A stretch of 22,455 nucleotides of DNA from a virus, in IMG/VR virus record IMGVR_UViG_3300030838_000051, positions 1 through 22,455 of that record. One strand, written 5' to 3'. How positions within the stretch are numbered: the stretch's first letter is position 1; each line of letters starts with the position of its first letter. Positions 12,406 to 20,095 of the stretch are shown in pieces. The notes beneath the pieces were generated by a model. The model was not told the origin of the DNA and did no database searches. It saw nothing but the letters and a program-made list of their open reading frames with translations. The translations under genes and the position numbers were made by a program.

Positions 12406-15003
12406 ATGGCGAATGAAGTTCTTGTCGGGCTACGGATCGGTGCTGCGGTTTCGGGTACCTTGCAGTCCGCGTTCGGGTCTGCGCGCTCCACCGTCCAGCA
12501 GCTCGGACGAGCTACAGACGGTCTAACTGCCCGGCAAAAACTCATCGGTACCGAGCTGGCCGCGTCCCTCGCGCGCGGCGGTACCGGCATTGAGCGTCTG
12601 CGCAATCAGTACACCCAGGTTGGCCGCACCATTGATCAATTGAAGGCCAAGCAGGAGCAACTCAACACCAGCATTGCCCGTGGCGAAACCCTGAAAAACA
12701 AGCGCAGTGAATTGCGTGGTCAAGCGATGGAGACCATTGGGACGGCTGCTGTAGTAGGGGCGCCGATCGTTCAGTCCATGCGCACCGCAATCGACTTCAA
12801 AGATCAGACCAACGACATCGCCATCACGGGCGGCTTCAATGCTGCCGAGGAAGAGCAGCTCAGCAATGTAATGCGGGGGGCGGCGCTGAAGTGGAACCAG
12901 ACGCAGACTGAAGTGGCCAAGGGCACGGCTGTGTTAATTGCAGGCGGTATCTCCAGCGCCAAAGAGTTGGCCGCATACGCCCCAGTCATGGCAAAGACCG
13001 CAACCGCAACGCGTGCCAGCATGGATGATCTTGGGTCGGTAGCCATCGCGCTGAATGACAACCTCGGTATTGGCGCGGCAGGGCTTGAGCGCTCGATGAA
13101 TATGCTGGCCTATGCCGGTAAACGAGGCCAGTTCGAGCTGGCCGACATGGCTAAATGGCTGCCTCAGTTGACTCCGCAGTTCGCCGCTTTGGGCATTACC
13201 GGAGAGCGTGCTGTTGCTGAGATCGGTGCGTCGTTGCAGATTGCTCGCAAGGGTGCAGGCAGCAATGACGAGGCGGCCAACAACTTCAAAAACTTCTTAT
13301 CCAAGATCACTGCAAAGGACACTTTGAAGTCATTCAAAGATGCAGGCATTGACCTTCAGGACGCGATGAAAAATATGGTCGGCAAAGGCATGACGCCGAT
13401 GCAGGCCATGCTCGACATCATCACTCAGTACATGGGTACGAAGGGGCCAAAGGCCGCCGCCGAGTTCCAGAAAGTAATGGCTCTCAAGGATGATAAAGAG
13501 CGCGAAACAGCATTAGCTCGACTGAATGAATCTTACAAGCTGGGTGAGTTGTTCGCGGATCAGCAGGTCTTGGCGTTCATACGGCCAGCTATCGCAAACC
13601 GAAACGAAGGCGCAGACATTCAGAAAGGTAGTGCTGCGGCCGCTGATCAGGGCGTTCTTGATCAAGACTGGAAGAAGCGGATGGAGAGCCCTAAGGAGCA
13701 ACTGAAGGCTCTTACGGTCAATCTTTCGGACCTTGGCATCTCCGTTGGCAGCGTTCTGTTGCCCGCCCTCGTGGACGTAACTAGAGCGGCTATCCCTGTA
13801 GTAAAGGCATTTTCCACCTGGGCAGGCGAAAACCCGGCGCTGGTGAAGGGTGTGGTCGGATTGGTCGCAGGCCTATTGGCCAGCAAGTTAGCTTTCATCG
13901 GCGTTGCCTACGGCGCCAACCTGGTGATGTCGCCGTTTGTATCGATCATGACTGCCATGACCTCGATGTCGGCCAAATGGACGCTGCTGCGCGCTGCCTG
14001 GCAGATGGGCCGGTTTGCCCCGGCGATCTCCGGCCTGAAGATGCTGGGCGGCGGCCTGCTCACCACTCTCAAATACAGCGGCATATTCCTGCGCGGTATC
14101 GCCATGGCGTTCGGTGCGCCACTCATGATGGCTGCTCGGGGCGGGTTGTTCCTGGGCAAGATCCTGGGCGGAACATTGCTGTTCGGCCTGAAGCTTGCGG
14201 GTCAGGCCATCCTTTGGCTTGGTCGCGCACTGTTGATGAATCCCATCGGCCTGGCGATCACCGCTATTGCCCTCGGGGCGTACCTGATCTACCGCTACTG
14301 GGAGCCAATCAAAGGTTTCTTCAGTGGCTTGTGGAGTGAGATCAAGGCTGGCTTCAATGGCGGCCTGGCTGGGATCGTAGGCCTGATCGTCAACTTCTCC
14401 CCAGTGGGCTTGTTTTACCGGGCCTTCGCTGGAGTCATGAGTTATTTCGGGGTCGAGTTGCCGGGCAAATTCAGTGAGTTCGGCGGCAATATCATCAGCG
14501 GCCTGATCAGTGGCATCAGCGCCCGACTCGAAAGCGCCAAGGAAACCGTTGTCGGAATCGGTACTTCGATTAAGGGCTGGTTTACCGAAACGCTGGGCAT
14601 CCAGTCACCGAGCCGCGTGTTCATGGGTTACGGTGCCAACATCAGCGAGGGCGCTGCAATCGGCATCGCCTCGCAGTCCGGCCTCGTTCGTCAGGCAGCG
14701 CTGGGCATGGCCGACCAGACAGGCGTCCCAATGCGCCTTCCCAATCTGTCTGCTCTCACCAGCGCCAACATGGCCGGTGCTGATGGTCTCGGAGGCGCGA
14801 GCACCATGGGTGGTGCGGCAGGGGCGCAACCCCTGCAGGTTACATTTGCTCCAGTCATCAACGTGCCGGGTGGTGAAGGTGTTGGTAATCAAGTCACCCA
14901 AGCGTTGAACACCAGCTATGCCGAGTTCGTTAAGTTCATGGAGCGCTTCCAGCATGACCAGAGTCGCCGCAGCTACGGCCCACCAGCTGGAGGGCGTACC
15001 TGA
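12406..15003 (+). CDS. Tail tape measure protein
   Basis: An 865-residue protein, the longest in the window, placed directly after the tail chaperone. The N-terminal third is helical and coiled-coil-like (LRNQYTQVGRTIDQLKAKQE, then a TP901-type core with FKDQTNDIAITGGF and SMDDLGSVAIALNDNLGIG). Two hydrophobic blocks lie at about residues 478-506 and 601-632. The conserved tail end SPSRVFMGYGANISEGAAIG lies at about 733-752. The protein sets tail length and is ejected to help DNA cross the inner membrane. By the rule of about 0.15 nm per residue the tail would be near 130 nm. Confidence 0.93.
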   Translation: MANEVLVGLRIGAAVSGTLQSAFGSARSTVQQLGRATDGLTARQKLIGTELAASLARGGTGIERLRNQYTQVGRTIDQLKAKQEQLNTSIARGETLKNKRSELRGQAMETIGTAAVVGAPIVQSMRTAIDFKDQTNDIAITGGFNAAEEEQLSNVMRGAALKWNQTQTEVAKGTAVLIAGGISSAKELAAYAPVMAKTATATRASMDDLGSVAIALNDNLGIGAAGLERSMNMLAYAGKRGQFELADMAKWLPQLTPQFAALGITGERAVAEIGASLQIARKGAGSNDEAANNFKNFLSKITAKDTLKSFKDAGIDLQDAMKNMVGKGMTPMQAMLDIITQYMGTKGPKAAAEFQKVMALKDDKERETALARLNESYKLGELFADQQVLAFIRPAIANRNEGADIQKGSAAAADQGVLDQDWKKRMESPKEQLKALTVNLSDLGISVGSVLLPALVDVTRAAIPVVKAFSTWAGENPALVKGVVGLVAGLLASKLAFIGVAYGANLVMSPFVSIMTAMTSMSAKWTLLRAAWQMGRFAPAISGLKMLGGGLLTTLKYSGIFLRGIAMAFGAPLMMAARGGLFLGKILGGTLLFGLKLAGQAILWLGRALLMNPIGLAITAIALGAYLIYRYWEPIKGFFSGLWSEIKAGFNGGLAGIVGLIVNFSPVGLFYRAFAGVMSYFGVELPGKFSEFGGNIISGLISGISARLESAKETVVGIGTSIKGWFTETLGIQSPSRVFMGYGANISEGAAIGIASQSGLVRQAALGMADQTGVPMRLPNLSALTSANMAGADGLGGASTMGGAAGAQPLQVTFAPVINVPGGEGVGNQVTQALNTSYAEFVKFMERFQHDQSRRSYGPPAGGRT

Positions 15004-15884
15004 TGTATGCGGTCCTGGGAAAAATCGAATTCGAGGTGGCCAGCGGCATCACCGGCATGGAACAGCGCAGCACTGCCGATTGGGCCGAGCATTCGCTGAT
15101 TCAGGGCAAGCCGCTACTGGAGTGGATCGGCGACGGCCTCGACGAGCTGAGCTTCAGCATGCAGCTGCATCCATGGTTGGGTGACCCTGAGGCCCGGCTG
15201 CGCACGTTGCGCGAGGCGAAGAGCAAGCACGAGCCGATGGCGTTTGTCCTGGGCAGCGGTGAGTACGTCGGTGCCTTCGTGATCGCCGACATCAGCAACA
15301 CACCTCGTCGGACCTCGGCTGACGGTCGGCTTTATTCGTCGAATGTTCAGGTCACTCTGCGCGAATATGCAGGGCCATTCACGCCCAAGTTGGTCAAGCC
15401 TGGCCTGATCGATTCTGCGGTGCAGTCCACGGCTGCGGCGAAGATCGCGACCCCCGCATTAATCTCAAAACTTGCTCCGGTGCTGACCTCGGCTCAGCAA
15501 GTGGTTGGCTATGCGCGCCAAGCTGGGACGATGATCCAGCAGGCGAAGACCATCTACGACGCGGTGAAGAACTTCAACCCGATGACATTGCTTACGCAGG
15601 CTCCGCAGCTCGCCGCTCTGGCCGAGCGAGCGCTGGGGCCGATCGCTGGCCTGACTGAAGCTGCGAGCTTTATCCGCGAGGGGCAGGACATAGCGCAGCT
15701 GGGGCAGAGCCTGTATGGCAGCGTCAGCGGCGCACGATCTAGCCTGAGCCCACTGGACCTGGGCAATGTCGTCGATCGATTCGAGACCTCTGGCAATTAC
15801 ATTGCCCAGGCCTACGACAGGCTCGATGGGGCTTCAACGCGCCTGACTGGCCTGGCCGCTCAAGTCATCACCAGGAGAGCTTGA
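15003..15884 (+). CDS. U: Tail protein U-like with long C-terminal extension
   Basis: A 293-residue protein overlapping the tape measure stop by 1 bp. Residues 1-122 match P2 gpU: start MYAVLGKIEFEV, then an LSFSMQLHPWLGDPEARLRTLREA core, and the signature GEYVGAFVIADISNTPRR followed by YSSNVQVTLREY. P2 gpU has about 159 residues. Here a further roughly 170 residues of Ala-rich helix follow (AKIATPALISKLAPVLTSAQQ, GLTEAASFIREGQDI and others). U proteins act in tail assembly near the baseplate/tube junction. The extension's role is unknown. Confidence 0.85.
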   Translation: MYAVLGKIEFEVASGITGMEQRSTADWAEHSLIQGKPLLEWIGDGLDELSFSMQLHPWLGDPEARLRTLREAKSKHEPMAFVLGSGEYVGAFVIADISNTPRRTSADGRLYSSNVQVTLREYAGPFTPKLVKPGLIDSAVQSTAAAKIATPALISKLAPVLTSAQQVVGYARQAGTMIQQAKTIYDAVKNFNPMTLLTQAPQLAALAERALGPIAGLTEAASFIREGQDIAQLGQSLYGSVSGARSSLSPLDLGNVVDRFETSGNYIAQAYDRLDGASTRLTGLAAQVITRRA

Positions 15885-16090
15885 TGTTTCTGACTCATGT
15901 CACAACTGAGGGCGAGCGCTGGGACCAGTTGGCCTGGAAGTACTACGGCGATGCCCATCGTTACCCGCCGATCGTTGAGGCCAATCCTCATGTGCCGATC
16001 ACCGGGGCATTGCCTTCAGGTTTGATTCTGGCTATTCCAGTGCTTGAGCCTGCAGTGTCGAGCGAGGATCTCCCGCCATGGATGCGTTAG
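15884..16090 (+). CDS. X: Tail protein X-like (LysM-type hub factor)
   Basis: A 68-residue protein. The ATG at 15884 is preferred to the adjacent TTG; CAGGAGAG at 15872-15879 supports it, and it overlaps the U stop by 1 bp. The GERWDQLAWKYYGDAHRYPPI and EANPHVP core followed by LPSGLILAIPVLEP is the LysM-like P2 gpX pattern. It presumably sits in the baseplate hub or binds peptidoglycan. The stop lies 13 bp inside the start of D, as in P2-type phages. Confidence 0.92.
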   Translation: MFLTHVTTEGERWDQLAWKYYGDAHRYPPIVEANPHVPITGALPSGLILAIPVLEPAVSSEDLPPWMR

Positions 16091-17193
16091 TACCAGGGGA
16101 AGTACCCGAGGCGCGCTTTGTGCTGACCTACCAGCAGCGCAACATTACCCATGACATCAGCAAAAACCTGACCTCGATCTCTTACTCGGACTTTCTGACA
16201 GGTCAGGCTGACACCTTGGATATCGAGCTGGAAGACACGGAGGGGAAGTGGCTCGATGCCTGGTATCCGGGCCATGGCGACGCACTTGCTTTGTCCTTGG
16301 GGTGGACAGGCAAGCCGCTGCGCACGCTGAGCCGCCTGCAGATTGATGAGGTCGACTTCAGCTCCGCCCCTGCCACTGTCGGCATCAGGGCGATTGCGAC
16401 AGGCATCAACACGGCGCTGCGCACCACCGAGCACAAGGCCTACGAGAACACCACGCTTGCCGCCGTTGCCCAGGAGGTCGCTAGTCGCCTGGGGCTGACT
16501 CTGGTGGGCAGCATTGAGCCGATCAAGCTTGATCGACTGACACAGCAGGAGTCGGATCTGGAGTTCCTGCGCAACCTGGCAGATGAATACGACTACGCCT
16601 TTAAGGTGACCGGTTCACGCCTGGTGTTTCATGCCATCAGCGAGCTGGCCAAGGGCAAGCCGGTCGCTCAGTTGATGCTGAAAGACCTCAGCAACGTGCG
16701 CTTGCGGGACCAGATCAGGACCGTGCCGGAGAAGGTGTCGGTTAAACACAAGGATCCAGCCAAGAAGAAGCTGATCTCTTACGACATTAAAAACGGTGAG
16801 ACCGTCGCGGTTCCCAGCAGTAGTAGCGGCGCGACCACCAGTGCCGATACCAAGAAACAGCGCAAGCGTTCAGCCTCTGAAGAGGAATCCAAGGCCAAGG
16901 CCAAGGCTGACCTGGCCAAATCGAACCGGGAGCGCACGACGGGTAGCTGGTCGATGATCGGTCAGCCCAATCTGGTCAGCGGCAACGTCGTCACCCTGGT
17001 CGCAGCGGGCAAAATGGGCGGCAACTACCTGATCATGTCCGCGCAGCACCGGATTACCCGTGGTGGTGGCTATACGGTTGAGCTGAGCCTCTGTCGTGTA
17101 TCCGCGACCTCAATATCACTGTCATTCGAAGCCTCCAAGCCTGATCTGGCGCTGTCGACCTATGGCTTCCAGCAGGATGGTGCCCTTGCATAA
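16078..17193 (+). CDS. D: Baseplate hub protein D-like (phage late control gene D family)
   Basis: A 371-residue protein. The family opening PEARFVLTYQQRNITHDISK and YSDFLTGQADTLDIELED, the middle QQESDLEFLRNLADEYDYAF, and the end GNVVTLVAAGKMGG followed by RGGGYTVELSLCRV all match P2 D / Mu P baseplate hub proteins. They are homologues of the gp27 hub around the spike. About residues 240-290 form a low-complexity Ser then Lys/Glu/Ala-rich linker (KKQRKRSASEEESKAKAKAD). In P2-like phages this name is historical and does not imply a late regulator. The start overlaps X by 13 bp. Confidence 0.92.
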   Translation: MDALVPGEVPEARFVLTYQQRNITHDISKNLTSISYSDFLTGQADTLDIELEDTEGKWLDAWYPGHGDALALSLGWTGKPLRTLSRLQIDEVDFSSAPATVGIRAIATGINTALRTTEHKAYENTTLAAVAQEVASRLGLTLVGSIEPIKLDRLTQQESDLEFLRNLADEYDYAFKVTGSRLVFHAISELAKGKPVAQLMLKDLSNVRLRDQIRTVPEKVSVKHKDPAKKKLISYDIKNGETVAVPSSSSGATTSADTKKQRKRSASEEESKAKAKADLAKSNRERTTGSWSMIGQPNLVSGNVVTLVAAGKMGGNYLIMSAQHRITRGGGYTVELSLCRVSATSISLSFEASKPDLALSTYGFQQDGALA

Positions 17194-17219
17194 CCTCAAA
17201 GCAGCAGGAGGCCTCAGCC

Positions 17220-17771
17220 ATGGGCGTTGAGCTGGAATACGGCGAAGTGAGCGCGGTCGATTACCAGGGCTGCCGGATCCGCGTGCGTCTAGATGACCGG
17301 GACGGCGTGGAGAGCTATTGGCTGCATGTGCCTCAGCGCAACACCCAGGGCACGCAACGTCGTCCGTTGATGCCTGAGCTGAATGAGCAGGTGGCGGTGC
17401 TGCTCGATGCGGATGGCGTCGGTGGCGTTTACCTGGGTGGCATCTATTCCACCGCTGAGCCGCCGCCAGTCGTCGACCAGGACACCGACTATGTGCGCTT
17501 CAGTGACGGCACAACGCTGACTTATAATCGTGCAGCCCACGTGATGGCGTTGGACTGCGTAGGTTCCACAACGCTCAAGTGCGCCAAGAATCTGAGCGTC
17601 GAGTGCGGTGAACCGGTATTGATCAAGGCCCCGTCAGCTACGTTGGACATTGCTGACGTGGCGTTGAATGGCAATCTGAAGGTGAGTGGTAATGTCGAGG
17701 TTGGCGGCAACGTTGAAACTGCGGGTACTGTTATGGATGCAGGTGGAAATTCTAATCACCATTCCCACTGA
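17220..17771 (+). CDS. V: Baseplate spike protein V-like (membrane-piercing)
   Basis: A 183-residue protein with CAGGAGG 9 bp upstream of the ATG. The N-terminal OB-fold-like part is seen in VDYQGCRIRVRLDDRDGVES and WLHVPQRNTQG, then ELNEQVAVLLDADGVGGVYLG. A glycine/valine-rich beta-helix (LNGNLKVSGNVEVGGNVETAG) follows. It ends NSNHHSH, i.e. an HxH (H181, H183) at the extreme C-terminus. P2 gpV and Mu gp45 hold an iron ion at the spike tip with an HxH motif. The protein forms the trimeric needle that pierces the outer membrane. It is the last gene before the second cargo gene. Confidence 0.92.
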   Translation: MGVELEYGEVSAVDYQGCRIRVRLDDRDGVESYWLHVPQRNTQGTQRRPLMPELNEQVAVLLDADGVGGVYLGGIYSTAEPPPVVDQDTDYVRFSDGTTLTYNRAAHVMALDCVGSTTLKCAKNLSVECGEPVLIKAPSATLDIADVALNGNLKVSGNVEVGGNVETAGTVMDAGGNSNHHSH

Positions 17772-17778
17772 TATAGGC

Positions 17779-18501
17779 TCAGCTCCATTCTACCCGGCCA
17801 GCCGCGTCTCGCGGGAAGCCGTCATCTACTGACTGACGAACAATCTTTCCACATACTTCGATCTTGGTAGCTAAGAGCCAATCACTGTTTATCCGACGGA
17901 GTAGGATTTGTTGAAATATTGTCCCATTTCGTGCATTCATAAAAATGTTGAATCTGCGGGAATCGCCGGGGCCGAGGGAGTGCCAGTCCAAGGTCTTCGC
18001 CAAACCCACCGGCAATTCATCAACAGCAAAATACCGTTCGCTCATTCGGCCGGTGTGTGGGTCGTTATGGAATGTGTCCAAATCAACAATTCGCACCTGC
18101 ATTGTGTACATAGGGAAAGGGCCTGATTGGATTAACATCCATATCGACTGATCGTCACCTTGTCTACCTACTTCGACGTAGCAAAAGCTAGCACCACCGG
18201 TCACATGCCCCACGAGCTGCTCTGTTTGATGTTCAAGCCTCTCGGTGACAGCTTGGATGCGCTGCTCGACTGCAGCCAGGCTGCTTTCAACACCTGCTTG
18301 CTTACGGACCCGAAAAATTTGTCCGGTCATCCAGCTAGCAAAGAAGAACGCGGGCCCAAGATTCATACCTATGGATTGAACACTCAGCGGCTTACCCCAC
18401 AGTACATAGATAGTCCAGGCAGCTGCTGCGCCACATGGCACCCAAAACTCCCTTACAAGCTGCTTTATCGTCCTGACTGTCTTTTCTGATAGAACTTTCA
18501 A
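17779..18501 (-). CDS. Reverse-strand cargo gene (moron 2), membrane protein of unknown function
   Basis: A 240-residue protein opposite to the surrounding tail genes and convergent with V, with only 7 bp between stops. The start is TTG at 18501 with GGGGGC upstream; an ATG 5 bp earlier is in another frame and hits a stop. Two hydrophobic segments lie at about residues 19-36 (FWVPCGAAAAWTIYVLWG) and 41-63. A coiled coil follows (about 70-97, SLAAVEQRIQAVTERLEHQT), and then a roughly 140-residue mixed domain with no motif I know. Composition is AT-richer: 23 G/C in 17881-17940 (38%). A lysogenic-conversion or superinfection-exclusion role is plausible but unproven. Confidence 0.8.
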   Translation of the reverse strand: MKVLSEKTVRTIKQLVREFWVPCGAAAAWTIYVLWGKPLSVQSIGMNLGPAFFFASWMTGQIFRVRKQAGVESSLAAVEQRIQAVTERLEHQTEQLVGHVTGGASFCYVEVGRQGDDQSIWMLIQSGPFPMYTMQVRIVDLDTFHNDPHTGRMSERYFAVDELPVGLAKTLDWHSLGPGDSRRFNIFMNARNGTIFQQILLRRINSDWLLATKIEVCGKIVRQSVDDGFPRDAAGRVEWS

Positions 18502-18612
18502 TCCATTGCCCCCGCTAAATTTAGGGGTGTGATTTTGCCCGAAGGCACGTGCCCGCAGTACCTTTAAACTCGATTAAAAGCCATCCGAAGCAGGTATCCC
18601 CAATATGGGCGC
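18502..18612. promoter_or_regulatory. Control region between moron 2 and baseplate gene W
   Basis: This 111-bp divergent region holds two perfect 10-bp palindromes, CTAAATTTAG (18515-18524, flanked by C and G runs) and GGCACGTGCC (18544-18553), plus the 19-bp dyad copy 3. The first palindrome lies 14-23 bp upstream of the moron 2 start codon and could be an operator or contain a -10 box. No strong Shine-Dalgarno sequence precedes W. Roles are inferred. Confidence 0.45.
18562..18580. promoter_or_regulatory. 19-bp dyad element, copy 3
   Basis: Sequence CTTTAAACTCGATTAAAAG, identical outside the three central bases to copies 1 and 2. It ends 32 bp before the ATG of the baseplate gene W and lies about 60 bp upstream of the reverse cargo gene. 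If the element binds an activator in the same geometry as Mu C sites, transcription would begin very close to the W start codon. That is a weakness of the simple promoter model. Confidence 0.6.
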
Positions 18613-18990
18613 ATGACGACGCCCATCTCCTATACCAGCATCACCGCAGCCCACTGGCAGCCAGCACTTGGCACTGCCGGTGCGGTCGTGGAAGGCCTGC
18701 GTGATATTGACCAGGCTATTCGCATCATTCTCACCACGCCCAAAGGCAGCGACCCACACCGGCCTACGTTTGGCAGTGACATCCACCTTTATATCGACTG
18801 GCCCGTAAACCGCGTCGTACCGCACCTGGTGCGCGAAGCCGTCGACGCGATTCGCCTTTGGGAGAAGCGTGTCACCGTTGTTCGTGTTGTGCCGTTAATA
18901 GAAGAAGCACAAGTCAAGCTTGGCGTTATGTGGCGGGTTGCAGACGGCATGCCTCAGTTGACGGAGGTGCCGTATGCGCGAGCTGCCTAA
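18613..18990 (+). CDS. W: Baseplate wedge protein W-like (gp25 lysozyme-like fold family)
   Basis: A 125-residue protein of the GPW/gp25 family. IDQAIRIILTTPKGSDPHRP followed by FGSDIHLYIDWPVN is the family signature (RxILxTxxGxRxxxPxFG). The C-terminal EKRVTVVRVVPLIEEAQVKL segment is the family beta-strand end. W forms part of the inner baseplate and sheath initiator. J starts 17 bp before the W stop. The ATG at 18613 is the only reasonable start, since upstream in-phase starts are absent and the nearby ATG at 18605 runs into a stop. Confidence 0.92.
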   Translation: MTTPISYTSITAAHWQPALGTAGAVVEGLRDIDQAIRIILTTPKGSDPHRPTFGSDIHLYIDWPVNRVVPHLVREAVDAIRLWEKRVTVVRVVPLIEEAQVKLGVMWRVADGMPQLTEVPYARAA

Positions 18991-20095
18991 GCCAATATTC
19001 GTCACGATAGATCCTGCCGCCACCGAAGCGGATTTGATTGCGCGCTATGAAGAGAAGTCGGGCAAAACCCTGTATCCGGCGCAGATCGAACGTCTTTTCA
19101 TCGATCAGATCGCCTACGCCACCACAGGCCTGCAGATGTCCATCCAGAATGCTGGTGAGCAGCTGCTGGTGCGGCGCAGCAGCGGTCCGATCTTGGATTA
19201 CCTGGGCGAGCTGGTCGCCACTCCTCGACTGTTGGCAATAGCCGCTCGTTGCACGGTGCGTTTCGCCATTGCAACGGCAGCAATTCAGCCTTTGCTGATA
19301 CCGCTTGGCACGCGAGTGGCCACCCTGGACGCCAAGCTGGCATTCATCACTGACGAAGACGTGTTGATCCCTGCTGGCCAGACTCAAGTCATCGTCACCG
19401 CAACCTGCAGTACGGTCGGCGAATCAGGTAATGGTTGGGCGGTCGGGCAGATCAGCGTCATCACCAATCCACCATTCGCCGGTCTGTTGGCCACCAACAT
19501 TTCGGTGAGCGACGACGGTGCCGAGGACGAGGACGATGATCGCTACCGCGAGCGCATTATCCTGGCGCCTGAGGCGTACTCCAACGCTGGCAGCCGTGGG
19601 GCTTACCGCTATCACGCCATGGCCGTACACCAATCCATCGTGGATGTCGCAGTGCATGGTCCTGCTGAAGGTCAGCTACCTGGACATGTCGCACTGTTTC
19701 CGCTGACCACCAGTGGACTGCCGACTGCCGACCTGCTGCAGCGCGTGCTGACTTTGGTGAGTGGCGAGAAGGTCCGGCCCCTCTGTGACACCGTGCAAGC
19801 GCTGCCCCCGGTGCAGGTTGATTACTCGATCAGCGCTCGCATCGTCTTCTTCAACAGCGCCGATCGCGTTACTACGATGGCCCAGGTACAAGCTGCCGCC
19901 GATGCGTACGTACTTGAGTTGAGTGCCGGACTGGGTGTCGATATCGTCCCTGAGCAGCTGATCGCACGGCTTCAAGTGGCCGGTGTGTATCGGGCCTTTG
20001 TCGAACAGCCAGCGGTGCCGCGTGAATTGCTGGGCAACGAATGGGCGGTCTGTTCCTCGATCCAGCTGATCGATGCAGGTACGTCCAATGGCTGA
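18974..20095 (+). CDS. J: Baseplate assembly protein J-like
   Basis: A 373-residue protein with GGAGG upstream of its ATG. The first part is helical (EADLIARYEEKSGKTLYPAQI). A beta-rich core follows, with GTRVATLDAKLAFITDEDV and GNGWAVGQISVITNPPFAGL. The acidic signature GAEDEDDDRYRERIILAPEAYSNAGSRGAYRYHAM is the standard Baseplate_J landmark, and the C-terminal part reads QAAADAYVLELSAGLGVDIV. J is the baseplate wedge protein linking the hub to the fibres. It overlaps W by 17 bp and I by 8 bp, the usual W-J-I order. Confidence 0.94.
   Translation: MRELPKPIFVTIDPAATEADLIARYEEKSGKTLYPAQIERLFIDQIAYATTGLQMSIQNAGEQLLVRRSSGPILDYLGELVATPRLLAIAARCTVRFAIATAAIQPLLIPLGTRVATLDAKLAFITDEDVLIPAGQTQVIVTATCSTVGESGNGWAVGQISVITNPPFAGLLATNISVSDDGAEDEDDDRYRERIILAPEAYSNAGSRGAYRYHAMAVHQSIVDVAVHGPAEGQLPGHVALFPLTTSGLPTADLLQRVLTLVSGEKVRPLCDTVQALPPVQVDYSISARIVFFNSADRVTTMAQVQAAADAYVLELSAGLGVDIVPEQLIARLQVAGVYRAFVEQPAVPRELLGNEWAVCSSIQLIDAGTSNG

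Noticed and set aside
18160-18489. A 109-codon forward frame opposite moron 2
   Set aside because: No ribosome binding site, and the reverse frame has coherent membrane helices and a coiled coil.
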